From NCBI GenBank assembly GCA_903927725.1, contig CAIYOC010000061.1:1-39791 (forward strand): a stretch of DNA of 39,791 bases, read 5' to 3'. Numbering within the stretch: position 1 is the stretch's first letter; each line of letters starts with the position of its first letter. The position numbers and the translations under genes are program-made. Under the pieces are notes generated by a model, which was given only the letters and a program-made list of their open reading frames with translations, was not told the origin of the DNA and searched no databases. This document shows positions 8,077 to 17,514 of the stretch, piece after piece. This DNA comes from an uncultured bacterium (GTDB lineage: Bacteria; Planctomycetota; Phycisphaerae; Phycisphaerales; SM1A02).

Positions 8077-9420
8077 ATGGACGCCCACGATCACGATGCC
8101 CCGTTCGCCCCGCGCCCGTCGCGGCTGGACCTGGTGCGTCGAGCGTCCCTGAGCCTGGGCATCGTGCTCGGTGCCATCGTGCTCGTGATCTGGATGGTGC
8201 GCACGCGCCCGGTTGCGGCGAGCAGGGCTCCCGACGAGCGACCGGTTCCCGTGGCCGTCATGGAAGTCTCGCCAATGCAGGCAGTCCGCGGGATCCGTGG
8301 CTACGGCACCGTGCGCGCGCTGGAGTCGGCCGATGTCGCAGCACGCGTCGAAGGCGTGGTCGTTGCGCTCGGGCCGGGCGTGCGCGAGGGGGTGCGCGTG
8401 GAGAAGGGCGCTGTGCTCATCGAGCTCGATGGCGATGATGCGAACCGGCAGTTGCAGGCGGCGCTGCAGTCGCTGGCAGCGCTTCGGGCGCAGAAGCAGG
8501 GGCTTGACATCGAGGAGCGTGCGCTCGCCGATTCTCTGCGCCTGGCCGGCGAGGAGCTCAAGCTTGCGCGCGAGGACGTGGCGCGCGTCGAGGCCGCCTT
8601 CGCCGATGGCGTGGCGCTGCAGCGAGAACTCGACCGGGCGCGCACAGCCGCGCTGGCTGCCGACCGCGGACTGTCGATGGCGCGCGAGGCGCTCGAGATG
8701 GTCGCTCCCCGACGCGAGGCGCTGGCAGCGCAGGGCGAAGCGCAGTCCGAGGCTGCGGAGCGTGCACGGCTTTCCGTGGAGCGCTCCACGATCGTGGCGC
8801 CCATCGCGGGCATCCTGCAGTCGCTGCCGGTCGAGCCTGGCGAGACGGTTGCGCCGGGCCGCGTGGTGGCGCGCATCGTCGAACCGTCCCGCCTGGAAGT
8901 GCCCATCGCCCTGCCGGCCTCGAGCCGTGGTGCCCTGGCAGCCGGCCAGCGCGTGCAGGTGATGGAGGCCTCCGGTGCCTTGGTCGAGGGTTCGCTGACG
9001 CGGCTTGCGCCCGAGGATGATCCTGTGGCGCGCACGCTGGTGGCGTGGGCCGAGCTGCCCGGCGGATCCGGACTCGTGCCGGGCTCGTTCGTCGAGGCGA
9101 CCGTCTTCGCTCCCGACGCGACGCCGCGCACCGTGGTGCCGCGACGAAGCGTGCGCAATGATCGCCTGCTGTTGGTGGAGGATGGACGCGTGCGCTGGCA
9201 GCCCGTGCGCACCGCCTACGCCATCCGACGCGCGCAGCCGCAGTCGGGACTGGATGACGTCGAGTGGCTCGCCCTCGAGGAACCGCTGCCGCACGGCACG
9301 CTGGTGGTGCTTGATGCCGCACGGCGCATCGAGGTCGGCGCGCGTGTCGAGCCGCTGCGTCCAGGCGAGTCGGCGGCCAGCGTGGTCGAGCCCGCGACCG
9401 CGCCCGGGACCGAGCCGTGA
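8077..9420 (+). CDS. RND efflux periplasmic adaptor subunit (membrane fusion protein)
   Basis: N-terminal TM, ARVEGVVVALGPGVREGVRVEKGAVLIELD lipoyl-like half motif, helical hairpin, second half IVAPIAGILQSLPVEPGETVAPGRVVARIVE. Confidence 0.88.
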   Translation: MDAHDHDAPFAPRPSRLDLVRRASLSLGIVLGAIVLVIWMVRTRPVAASRAPDERPVPVAVMEVSPMQAVRGIRGYGTVRALESADVAARVEGVVVALGPGVREGVRVEKGAVLIELDGDDANRQLQAALQSLAALRAQKQGLDIEERALADSLRLAGEELKLAREDVARVEAAFADGVALQRELDRARTAALAADRGLSMAREALEMVAPRREALAAQGEAQSEAAERARLSVERSTIVAPIAGILQSLPVEPGETVAPGRVVARIVEPSRLEVPIALPASSRGALAAGQRVQVMEASGALVEGSLTRLAPEDDPVARTLVAWAELPGGSGLVPGSFVEATVFAPDATPRTVVPRRSVRNDRLLLVEDGRVRWQPVRTAYAIRRAQPQSGLDDVEWLALEEPLPHGTLVVLDAARRIEVGARVEPLRPGESAASVVEPATAPGTEP

Positions 9421-12400
9421 TCGAGGGCCTGATCCGCTTCGGCGTCCGCAACCGCGTGCCGGTCACGCTGGTGATGTGGGCACTCGTGCTCGGTGGCGTG
9501 TGGAGCGCGCTCACCATGCGGCGGGAGTTCTTTCCGGAAGTCGATCCCGACGCCGCGCAGGTCGTGCTCTCGTATGCGGGCGCAAGCCCCGCCGAGATCG
9601 AGGAAAGCCTTGCCCGCAAGGTCGAGGACGCTGTACGCGAGGAGGACGACGTCGAGAAGGTCACGACGAGCATCGTCGAGGGCGGCGGCGCGGTCGTGAT
9701 CAAGTTCGGCGATGGCATCGACATCGACGAGAAGCTCGAGGACCTGCGCACGCGCATCGATGGCCTGCAGGATCTGCCGCCCGAGGCCGACCGGCTGAAG
9801 GTCATCGATTGGAAGCCGATCCTGCCCGTGGTCCAGGTGGCGGTCTACGGCAACGTCGATCCGCGGTCGATCAAGACCGCGCTTCGCCAGGTCGAGGATG
9901 ACCTGCGTGCCTGGCGGGGAATGGGCCGGATCCTGGTGGCGGGGCTGCGCGACGATGAGCTGCGCGTGGACGTTCGCGACGAGGAGCTCGTGCGCCACGG
10001 CATCCCGATCACGCGCGTGGCCGATGCGGTCGGCGCGTGGATGCGCGAGGTGCCGGGCGGCGCGGTGCGTTCCTCCGACGGCGAAGCCGCGGTGCGCACG
10101 CGCGGGATCGAGGAGCGCGCGCAGGCGATGAACGGCATCGTGCTGAAGGCGCTCCCGGACGGCACGTCGGTCACGCTCGGTGACGTGGCGACGGTCGTTG
10201 AGGGCTTCACCGACGACATCACGGGCTGGCGCTTCCAGGGCGAGCCGGGTGCGAACCTCACGATCCTTCGCGCCGTGGGGCAGGATGCGGTGCGCATGGC
10301 GGAGTTCACGCGCGGCTACGTCGCGGCCCGCTCGGGGCAGGCCATGTCGGCCAGCCCGCTCGACCGGCTGCTCGACAGCCCGCGCCTGCAGGGATGGGAG
10401 GCCGGCCTCGCGCGCGGCCCCATGCCCGACGGCGTGCGCATCGCCAAGCACAACGATCTCGCGCGCCTGATCGAGGGGCGCATCGACCTCGTGACGGAGA
10501 ACGCGTGGCAGGGTGCTGCGCTCGTGTTCCTCACGCTGCTGATGGGTGTGTCGGTGCGTGGTGCGTTCTGGGTGATGAACGGGATGGTCGTGGCCATCTT
10601 CGGCACGATCCTGCTCATGAACCTCGCCGGCGTGACCATCAACATGCTCACGATGTTCGGGCTGCTCATCGCCCTGGGCATGCTCGAGGACGACGCGGTC
10701 GTCTTCACCGAGTCGATCGATGACATGGCGCGCCGAGGGGCAGAGCCCGAGCGCGCAGCGATCGAGGGCACCACGCGCATCTTCTGGCCGGTCTTCGCGA
10801 GCATCCTCATCAGCATCGTGGCGTTCGTCCCGCTGGCGCTCGTCAAGGGCACGATCGGCGACCTGCTGAGCGACCTCCCGATCGTGGTCGCGCTGGCGCT
10901 CGCGGTCAGCCTGGTCGAGACGAGCTGGATGCTGCCGAGCCACATGGCGCACTCGATCGCGCTGTTCAGGCAAGGCCGACGGGTCTGGCTGGACGCCGTG
11001 ACGGCGCCCTTCGATCGCTGGCGCGATGGCCGCCTGTGGCCCTTCCTGGAACGGCACTACCGGCGCCTGGCGACGTGGGCGGTCGACCATCGCTGGATGA
11101 CGATCAGCGTGGCCATCGCGGGCTTCATCGTGAGCGTGGGTGCGGTGATCGGCGGCCGGGTGCCCTTCGAGTTCCTGCCCAGCGACGACACCGAGAGCTT
11201 CTTCGTCGACTTCCGGCTGCCGCTGGGCTCGAGCATTGAACGCACCCGCACGATCGCCACACGCATCGAGGCCGCGGTGCAGCATCAGCCCGAGGTCCGC
11301 GCGGCGGTCACCCTCACGGGATTCACGATCAACTACGAGACCGGCAGCGCGAATTCGATCAACGGCAACGTCGGCCAGGTCTTCGTGCAGCTCGCGCCCG
11401 TGGAGGAGCGTGATCGCCGCAGCGGCGAAGTGGCCGACTCGATCATCGCCGCCGTGGGCTCGATGCCCGAGATCGAGGACCTCAGGATCACGCAGGTCAC
11501 CGGCGGACCGGCCGGCGCCGACATCACGTACGAGTTCTCGAGCGAGGATCCATCGATCCTCGATGGGGCCGTCGACCGCATCAAGCTAGCCATGGCCGGC
11601 ATCGACGGGATCGTCTCGATCAACGACGACAACCTCTCGGCGGCTCCCGAGATCCAGGTGGAGCTCAAGCCCAGCGCGGCCGCGCTCGGCTTCACGCCCA
11701 TCGAGCTGGCACAGCAGGTGCGGGGTGCGGTGTACGGCCTCGATGCCCACGTCTTCACGGCCGATCGAGAGGATGTGGATGTGCGTGTGCGGCTCGATGC
11801 ATCCACCCGCTCCACGCCGACCTTCACGCAGGATCTCTGGGTGGTCGCGCCGTCGGGGCTTCCCGTCCCGCTGGCCGAGGTGGCGACGGTGCGCGAGGGC
11901 GTGGGGTATGCGCAGATCCGCCGCACCAACCGCATGCGCACCGTGACGGTGACCGGCGACGTGCGCGAGGGCGTGATCCCCGAGCAAGTGGTCGAGGCGC
12001 TCGCGCCTGCCCTGGCTGCGATCGTCTCGGACACGCCGGGGCTGGTCGTGCGCGAGGGCGGGCGGCAGAAGGACCTCACGGATGCGTTCAGCACGCTGCC
12101 GCGCGCGGCGCTCACGGCGTTCCTGCTCATCTACGCGATCCTCTGCTGGCTCTTCGGCTCGTTCGTGCAGCCCTTCGCCGTCATGGCGACGATCCCCTTC
12201 GGCGTGATCGGTGCGGTGTGGGGCCACGCCATCATGGGCTACGAGCTCACCTTCCTCAGCCTGATCGGGATCGTGGCCCTCTCGGGTGTCGTGGTGAACA
12301 ATGCCTTGGTGCTGGTCGAGTTCGTCAACGAGCTGCGTGCCAAGGGCATGGTGCTGCACGATGCCCTGATCGACGCGGGGACCATGCGCCTGCGTGCCAT

Positions 12401-12641
12401 CCTGCTCACGAGCATCACGACGGTCTTCGGGCTCGCGCCGCTGATGCTCGAGCAGAGCTTCCAGGCCCGCTTCCTGATCCCGATGGCGATCAGCCTGTGC
12501 TTCGGCCTGCTGAGCGCCACCATGCTCACCTTGCTGCTCCTGCCGGCACAGCTTCTCGTGGCCGACTCCTTCGGCACATGGTGGCGCAAGGTGTCGGGCC
12601 GCAGCGGCCTGTCGGGCGAGGGCGCCTCGATCCCCGGCTGA
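9417..12641 (+). CDS. RND efflux transporter permease (AcrB/HAE1-type)
   Basis: 1074 aa; REFFPEVDPDAAQV, GMLEDDAVVFTESID, duplicated TM halves, SGVVVNNALVLVEFVNELRAKG; GTGA overlap with the adaptor gene. Confidence 0.93.
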   Translation: MIEGLIRFGVRNRVPVTLVMWALVLGGVWSALTMRREFFPEVDPDAAQVVLSYAGASPAEIEESLARKVEDAVREEDDVEKVTTSIVEGGGAVVIKFGDGIDIDEKLEDLRTRIDGLQDLPPEADRLKVIDWKPILPVVQVAVYGNVDPRSIKTALRQVEDDLRAWRGMGRILVAGLRDDELRVDVRDEELVRHGIPITRVADAVGAWMREVPGGAVRSSDGEAAVRTRGIEERAQAMNGIVLKALPDGTSVTLGDVATVVEGFTDDITGWRFQGEPGANLTILRAVGQDAVRMAEFTRGYVAARSGQAMSASPLDRLLDSPRLQGWEAGLARGPMPDGVRIAKHNDLARLIEGRIDLVTENAWQGAALVFLTLLMGVSVRGAFWVMNGMVVAIFGTILLMNLAGVTINMLTMFGLLIALGMLEDDAVVFTESIDDMARRGAEPERAAIEGTTRIFWPVFASILISIVAFVPLALVKGTIGDLLSDLPIVVALALAVSLVETSWMLPSHMAHSIALFRQGRRVWLDAVTAPFDRWRDGRLWPFLERHYRRLATWAVDHRWMTISVAIAGFIVSVGAVIGGRVPFEFLPSDDTESFFVDFRLPLGSSIERTRTIATRIEAAVQHQPEVRAAVTLTGFTINYETGSANSINGNVGQVFVQLAPVEERDRRSGEVADSIIAAVGSMPEIEDLRITQVTGGPAGADITYEFSSEDPSILDGAVDRIKLAMAGIDGIVSINDDNLSAAPEIQVELKPSAAALGFTPIELAQQVRGAVYGLDAHVFTADREDVDVRVRLDASTRSTPTFTQDLWVVAPSGLPVPLAEVATVREGVGYAQIRRTNRMRTVTVTGDVREGVIPEQVVEALAPALAAIVSDTPGLVVREGGRQKDLTDAFSTLPRAALTAFLLIYAILCWLFGSFVQPFAVMATIPFGVIGAVWGHAIMGYELTFLSLIGIVALSGVVVNNALVLVEFVNELRAKGMVLHDALIDAGTMRLRAILLTSITTVFGLAPLMLEQSFQARFLIPMAISLCFGLLSATMLTLLLLPAQLLVADSFGTWWRKVSGRSGLSGEGASIPG

Positions 12642-12659
12642 GCCGCTAGAGTCCCGCGC

Positions 12660-13634
12660 ATGGCGCGCAGGACCACCGTTGAACCAACGCTCGTTGCCGG
12701 CATCGATCTCGGCGGCACCAACATGAGCATCGGGATCGTCGATCCCAAGGGCCGAGTCATCGGCACGTGCAAGCGCAAGACGAAGGCCCACGAGGGCAAG
12801 GACGTCGTGCTCGATCGGATCGTCGAGGGGCTGGTACGAGCGTGCGCCGAGGCGGCGATCGAGCCTGCGGAGCTCGCCGCGGTCGGCATCGGCGCGCCGA
12901 GCGCGATCGACTTCGACCACGGCGTCGTGATCAATGCGGGGAACCTCGGCTGGAAGAACGTGCCGCTGCGCGACCTGCTGCAGCAGCGCCTGCGCGTGCC
13001 GGTCGTCGTCGACAATGACGTCAACGTCGCTGCGTGGGGCGAGGCCACGCTCGGCGCCGGCGTGGGCAAGGGCGACCTGCTCGCGGTCTGGGTGGGGACC
13101 GGCGTCGGCGGCGGGCTGGTCCTCAACGGCGGGCTCTGGCGCGGTCCGCTCTTCACCGCGGGCGAGATCGGCCAAGTCATCCTTCAGCCGGGCGGTGCGC
13201 CCGGCCACCGGACCGTCGAGGAGTTCTGCAGCCGCACGGCGATCGTGCGCAGCATGGAGACGATCGCCGGCTTCTACCCCTCGAGCCGCTTCCACAAGGT
13301 GCGCGCCGAGAAGGAGGATGGTCCGCTCGGTTCAGGCGCGATCCGCGACCTGTACGCAGAGGGCGACGAGCTCACGCAGCGCGTGGTCGATGCGAGCGCT
13401 GAACTGCTGGGCTTGGCGATCGCGAACCAACTCACGGTCCTGAGCCTGAAGACGGTCGTGCTCGGCGGCGGCGTGGTCGAGGCACTCGGCAAGCCCTACG
13501 CCGCCAAGGTCCGCGAGAGCATCGTGAACCATGTCTTCCCATCGACCCTGCGCAAGGTGGACGTGCTGGTCACGCAACTCGAGGACAGGGCCGGCGTGCT
13601 GGGTGCTGCGATGCTCGCCCGATCTGGGCGCTGA
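12660..13634 (+). CDS. ROK family protein (sugar kinase-like)
   Basis: AGIDLGGTNMSIGIVD, VGIGAPSAID, VPVVVDNDVNVAAWGE, VGTGVGGGLVLNG; lacks the usual ROK zinc motif. Confidence 0.87.
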   Translation: MARRTTVEPTLVAGIDLGGTNMSIGIVDPKGRVIGTCKRKTKAHEGKDVVLDRIVEGLVRACAEAAIEPAELAAVGIGAPSAIDFDHGVVINAGNLGWKNVPLRDLLQQRLRVPVVVDNDVNVAAWGEATLGAGVGKGDLLAVWVGTGVGGGLVLNGGLWRGPLFTAGEIGQVILQPGGAPGHRTVEEFCSRTAIVRSMETIAGFYPSSRFHKVRAEKEDGPLGSGAIRDLYAEGDELTQRVVDASAELLGLAIANQLTVLSLKTVVLGGGVVEALGKPYAAKVRESIVNHVFPSTLRKVDVLVTQLEDRAGVLGAAMLARSGR

Positions 13635-13646
13635 GCCGCAACCGGA

Positions 13647-14726
13647 TCAGGGCGGGCAGGGCACGCCCCAGCGGGTGAGCAGTGCACCGAGGTCCGCGCC
13701 GTCGACCTTGCCGTCGTTGTTCATGTCGCTCGGCTCGCCCGCGGTTGCCGTGCCCCAGTTGGTGAGCATCGCGCCCAAGTCGGCGCCATCGATCGCGCGA
13801 TCATCGTTGATGTCGCCTGCGCACGGCGGGAACACGCGCAGCAGTGCCGTGGTGTGATTGCCGCCGACGGCCAGCCCATCGACCGGATCGAGGCCGGTGG
13901 GGAGCGTGCACTGTCCGTAGGTGTTGCGGCCCCAGCACTTCACGCCGTAGGTGCTCGTGAGCACCACGGTGTGGTAGCCATCCGACGCGATCTGGATGAT
14001 CGGGCCCAGGTTCGTCGGCACGTTCAGCTGGCCGTAGCCGTTGTCGCCCCAGCACCGGACGTTGCCGTTCGATTGGACGGCGGCCGTGTGGTAGTAGCCC
14101 GCGGCGATCCCCACGCACGGCCCCAGGTTGCTCGGCACCACCGTCTGGCCAGCATCGTTGAGCCCCCAGCAGCGCACGGTGCCGGCGGTGTTGAGCGAGA
14201 CCGAGTGGTAGCCGCCAGCGGCGATGCGGGTCACCGTCCCAAGGTTCGTGGGCACGTTGCACTGGCCATCGAGATTCGCGCCCCAGGCCCGGACCACGCC
14301 GCTGGTGTTCAGCGACAGCGTGTGGTCCAGCGACGTTGAGATCCATCCGACCACGCCCAGCCCGCTGGGCACGGCGCACTGGCCGAAGTCGTTCAGGCCC
14401 CAGCAGCGCACCGTGCCGTTGCTGATGAGCGCGACCGAGTGGCCGAAGCCGCCGGCCACGTCGACGACGACGCCCAGGTTGGTCGGCACGTTGGACTGCC
14501 CGTAGGTGTTCAGCCCCCACGCACGTACGACCCCATTGTTCTGCAGCGCGATGGTGTGGTTCGCGCCGCCCTCGACCCACGCCATGAGCGGCAGCCCCGA
14601 GGGCACGTTGCACTGGCCTGAAACGTTGTAGCCCCAGCAACGGATGCCACCTTCGACACCGGCGTGCGTGGCGGCACAGAGCGTGGCGAGCGATCCGATG
14701 GCGACGGTCGTGTGCAGGGCGTTCAT
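13647..14726 (-). CDS. Secreted RCC1-like repeat protein with two C-terminal dockerin-like repeats
   Basis: Signal peptide MNALHTTVAIGSLATLCAATHA; about seven copies of (V/T)VR(C/A)WGxNxxGQxxVPxxLG; C-terminal DINDDRAIDGADLGAMLTNWG and DMNNDGKVDGADLGALLTRWG. Confidence 0.85.
   Translation of the reverse strand: MNALHTTVAIGSLATLCAATHAGVEGGIRCWGYNVSGQCNVPSGLPLMAWVEGGANHTIALQNNGVVRAWGLNTYGQSNVPTNLGVVVDVAGGFGHSVALISNGTVRCWGLNDFGQCAVPSGLGVVGWISTSLDHTLSLNTSGVVRAWGANLDGQCNVPTNLGTVTRIAAGGYHSVSLNTAGTVRCWGLNDAGQTVVPSNLGPCVGIAAGYYHTAAVQSNGNVRCWGDNGYGQLNVPTNLGPIIQIASDGYHTVVLTSTYGVKCWGRNTYGQCTLPTGLDPVDGLAVGGNHTTALLRVFPPCAGDINDDRAIDGADLGAMLTNWGTATAGEPSDMNNDGKVDGADLGALLTRWGVPCPP
13827..14654 (-). repeat. 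Seven about 39-aa (117-bp) RCC1-like repeats
   Basis: Regular recurrence of VRxWGxNxxGQxxVPxxLGxxxxIAxGxxHxxxLxxxG in the translation. Confidence 0.85.
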
Positions 14727-14813
14727 GGTCGGGCCGTGAAGGTACGCCAAGGACCAAGGACCACCAACCGAATCATGGTCAATCGGCGCGAAACGCCGCG
14801 TGCGGCCCGCGTG

Positions 14814-15941
14814 TCACGGCTCAAGCGTGCGCGCCGGGGGGCGATCGGCCTTCGACACCGCGACCTTGAGTCCGGGAAGCAGGCGCTGCAGGCGCCTGGC
14901 GAGCACGCGCAGGTACGGTCGCTCGGTCTCGGTGTGCCCGCAGAGGAGAACGCTCGTCCCGTGCGCGGCTGCGTCGAGCCGGTCGTGGTGCTTGAGTTCA
15001 CCGGTGATGAAGAGCGTGGCGCCGTGCTTGCGTGCGCCAGTGATGAGTTCGCCGCCGCTGCCGGCGCAAAGCCCGATCGTCGTGTGGCGCTGCGATGGTT
15101 CGCCGACGAGTTCGACGTGCTTCAGTCGCAGGCCGGCCGCGAGCGAGCGCGCGATCGAGCGCGCCGTCATCGGAGCGCGAAGGCGCATGAGCCGGCCCTG
15201 GCCCGCACGCGGCATGGGAACAGGCGCGAGGGTCTCGATGGTGAAGGCGGGTTCCTCGTAGGGATGCGAGGCACGGATCGCGGCCACGACCGCGGGCAGG
15301 TTCGCCGCGCTGCAGACCTTCTCGAGGCGGCATTCGGTCACGCGCTCGAGCGTGCCGCGCGAGCCGAGGCGGGGTCGTGCCCGCTCGCCCGGCATGAAGG
15401 TTCCGCTGCCCACGACCTCGAACGAGCAGTGCGTGTACTCGCCGATCGTTCCGGCGCCGGCGCGCGCCATCGCGGCCCGCAAGGCATCGACGTGGTCGAT
15501 CGGTACATGCACGGTGACCCGGTGCGACTGGCCGGTCGGTGTGGCGGCGGCGGGTTCGAGCGGCGTCGACTGGCCTTCGCCGACCACGCTGCAGAGGAAG
15601 TCGTTGACGCCGCCGTCGGCGGCATCGAGTGCCGTGTGCGGCGAGAGCAGCGCGATGCCTGCGCGTGCGGCACGCAGGAGCAGGGCGCCGCGAGGGGTGC
15701 CATCGTGCAGGTGGCGCATCGGTGCGAAGATCGGTGGGTGGTAGAGCACAATCGCCTGCGTTTTCAGGCGAATGGCCTCATCAAGGACCGGCTCGGTCAG
15801 GTCGATGGCGACCAGCGCGCGCGTGCACGGCGCCGAGCCCGCGCCCAGGAGCAGTCCGACGTTGTCCCACTCTGCGGCCAGGGACCGAGGGGCGATGTGG
15901 TCGAGGGCCTGCGCGAGGTCAGCGATGAGCATGGGGTGCAT
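14814..15941 (-). CDS. Nif3-like dinuclear metal center protein (DUF34)
   Basis: MHPMLIADLAQALDHIAPRSLAAEWDNVGLLLG, LYHPPIFAP, SPHTALDAADGGVNDFL, ASHPYEEPAF, FITGELKHHDRLDA. Confidence 0.88.
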   Translation of the reverse strand: MHPMLIADLAQALDHIAPRSLAAEWDNVGLLLGAGSAPCTRALVAIDLTEPVLDEAIRLKTQAIVLYHPPIFAPMRHLHDGTPRGALLLRAARAGIALLSPHTALDAADGGVNDFLCSVVGEGQSTPLEPAAATPTGQSHRVTVHVPIDHVDALRAAMARAGAGTIGEYTHCSFEVVGSGTFMPGERARPRLGSRGTLERVTECRLEKVCSAANLPAVVAAIRASHPYEEPAFTIETLAPVPMPRAGQGRLMRLRAPMTARSIARSLAAGLRLKHVELVGEPSQRHTTIGLCAGSGGELITGARKHGATLFITGELKHHDRLDAAAHGTSVLLCGHTETERPYLRVLARRLQRLLPGLKVAVSKADRPPARTLEP

Positions 15942-16137
15942 CTTCACGGGAACTTGGCGGTTTGGGCAAGCCATCCCGCAATTCCGATCGTAGAGTGCAC
16001 GTGTGCACCGAAGGGGCAGGATGCCCGCAGGTCGTGCACGCAGGAGGCGCTCCATGGGTGGACCCCGATCTGCCGGCCGATCCCCGTCCGCAACCGCCAG
16101 CCCCGCATCGGGCCGGCACAGCGAGGAAGGCCAGCAG

Positions 16138-17508
16138 GTGCGAAAGCACTTCGTCCTCGACACGAATGTGCTGCTGCACAACCCCAACGCGATCTTCAAG
16201 TTTGATGAGCACGAGGTCGTGATCCCGCTCATGGTGATCGAGGAGCTCGATCGCTTCAAGAAGAACAACGACGAAACGGGGCGCAACGCGCGCCAGGTGA
16301 TCCGTGCCCTCGACCGGCTCCGCGATGCGGGTCCGCTCCACGAGGGCGTGGTCTGGAACGAGCAGGGGGGCAGCGTGCGCATCATGCGCTTCGACCCCGC
16401 GCCCAGCTGGGAGCTCGAGGCCGACAAGGCCGACAACAGCATCATCGGCGTGGCGCATGCGCTGCACGCCCGCGGCTTGCGTGCGATCTTCATCAGCAAG
16501 GACATCAACGCGCGCGTGAAGTGCGATGCACTTGGCGTGCCCGCCGAGGACTTCGAGGCCGGCCGCATCGAGAGCGACTGGCTGCACCCCGGATACGTCA
16601 CGCTTGCGGTGCCGCCGGACCTGATCGACGACCTCTACGACGAGCGCCAGCTCCCGCTGTCGCGGCTCGAGTCGTTCCCGAGCGTCGCACCCGATGGAAC
16701 GGCGCAGGCCACGACCACGATCCTGGCGAACCAGTTCGTGGTGCTTGCGGACTCGACCGACTCGTCGCACACCGGCCTCGCGCGGCGGCTGGCCGATACG
16801 TCGCACCTGATCCCCGTGACGGGCCCCCGCAAGCCGGTCTTCGGCGTGCTGGCCCGGAACGTGCAGCAGACGATGGCGCTCGACCTGCTCCTGGACGACG
16901 AAGTCAAGGTCGTCAGCCTGATCGGCCCCGCCGGCACCGGCAAGACGCTCCTGGCGATCGCCGCCGGCCTGCAGAAGACGCTGCGCGAGGAGCGCTTCGA
17001 CAAACTGCTCGTCGCACGCCCGATCATGCCGCTCGGCCGCGACATCGGCTACCTGCCGGGCGACAAGGACGAGAAGCTCTCGCTCTGGATGCAGCCCATC
17101 TTCGACAACATCACGTACCTGCTCAGCACGCGCGGCGGCAGCTCTTCGGAGCCCGACAGCAAGAGCACCGAGCAGCGGCTCGACCAGCTCATCGCCGGCG
17201 GCAAGGTCGTGCTCGAGCCGATCACCTACATCCGCGGCCGCAGCATCCCGCACCAGTTCATCATCGTCGACGAGGCGCAGAACCTGAGCCCGCACGAGGT
17301 CAAGACGATCGTCAGCCGCGTCGGCGAAGGCACCAAGATCGTGCTCTGCGGCGACATCGGGCAGATCGACAGCCCGTACCTCGATGCAGCGAGCAACGGC
17401 CTGGCGCACCTCATCGAGCGCATGAAGGGCCAGCGCATCGCCGGCCACGTCACGCTCTCGAAGACCGAGCGCAGCGAGCTCGCCAGCCTCGCCGCCGAGA
17501 TCCTCTGA
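16138..17508 (+). CDS. PIN domain plus PhoH-family ATPase (YlaK-like)
   Basis: N-terminal PIN (HFVLDTNVLLHNPNAI, VIPLMVIEELDRFKK); Walker A GPAGTGKT; IIVDEAQNLSPHEVKTIVSRVGEGTKIVLCGD. GTG start at 16138 has an upstream AGGAAGG. Confidence 0.92.
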   Translation: MRKHFVLDTNVLLHNPNAIFKFDEHEVVIPLMVIEELDRFKKNNDETGRNARQVIRALDRLRDAGPLHEGVVWNEQGGSVRIMRFDPAPSWELEADKADNSIIGVAHALHARGLRAIFISKDINARVKCDALGVPAEDFEAGRIESDWLHPGYVTLAVPPDLIDDLYDERQLPLSRLESFPSVAPDGTAQATTTILANQFVVLADSTDSSHTGLARRLADTSHLIPVTGPRKPVFGVLARNVQQTMALDLLLDDEVKVVSLIGPAGTGKTLLAIAAGLQKTLREERFDKLLVARPIMPLGRDIGYLPGDKDEKLSLWMQPIFDNITYLLSTRGGSSSEPDSKSTEQRLDQLIAGGKVVLEPITYIRGRSIPHQFIIVDEAQNLSPHEVKTIVSRVGEGTKIVLCGDIGQIDSPYLDAASNGLAHLIERMKGQRIAGHVTLSKTERSELASLAAEIL

Positions 17509-17514
17509 CGGCGC

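Noticed and set aside
9216-11285. 689-aa minus-strand ORF opposite the RND permease
   Set aside because: Antisense to a clear RND gene; HDR/RDH-rich shadow translation.
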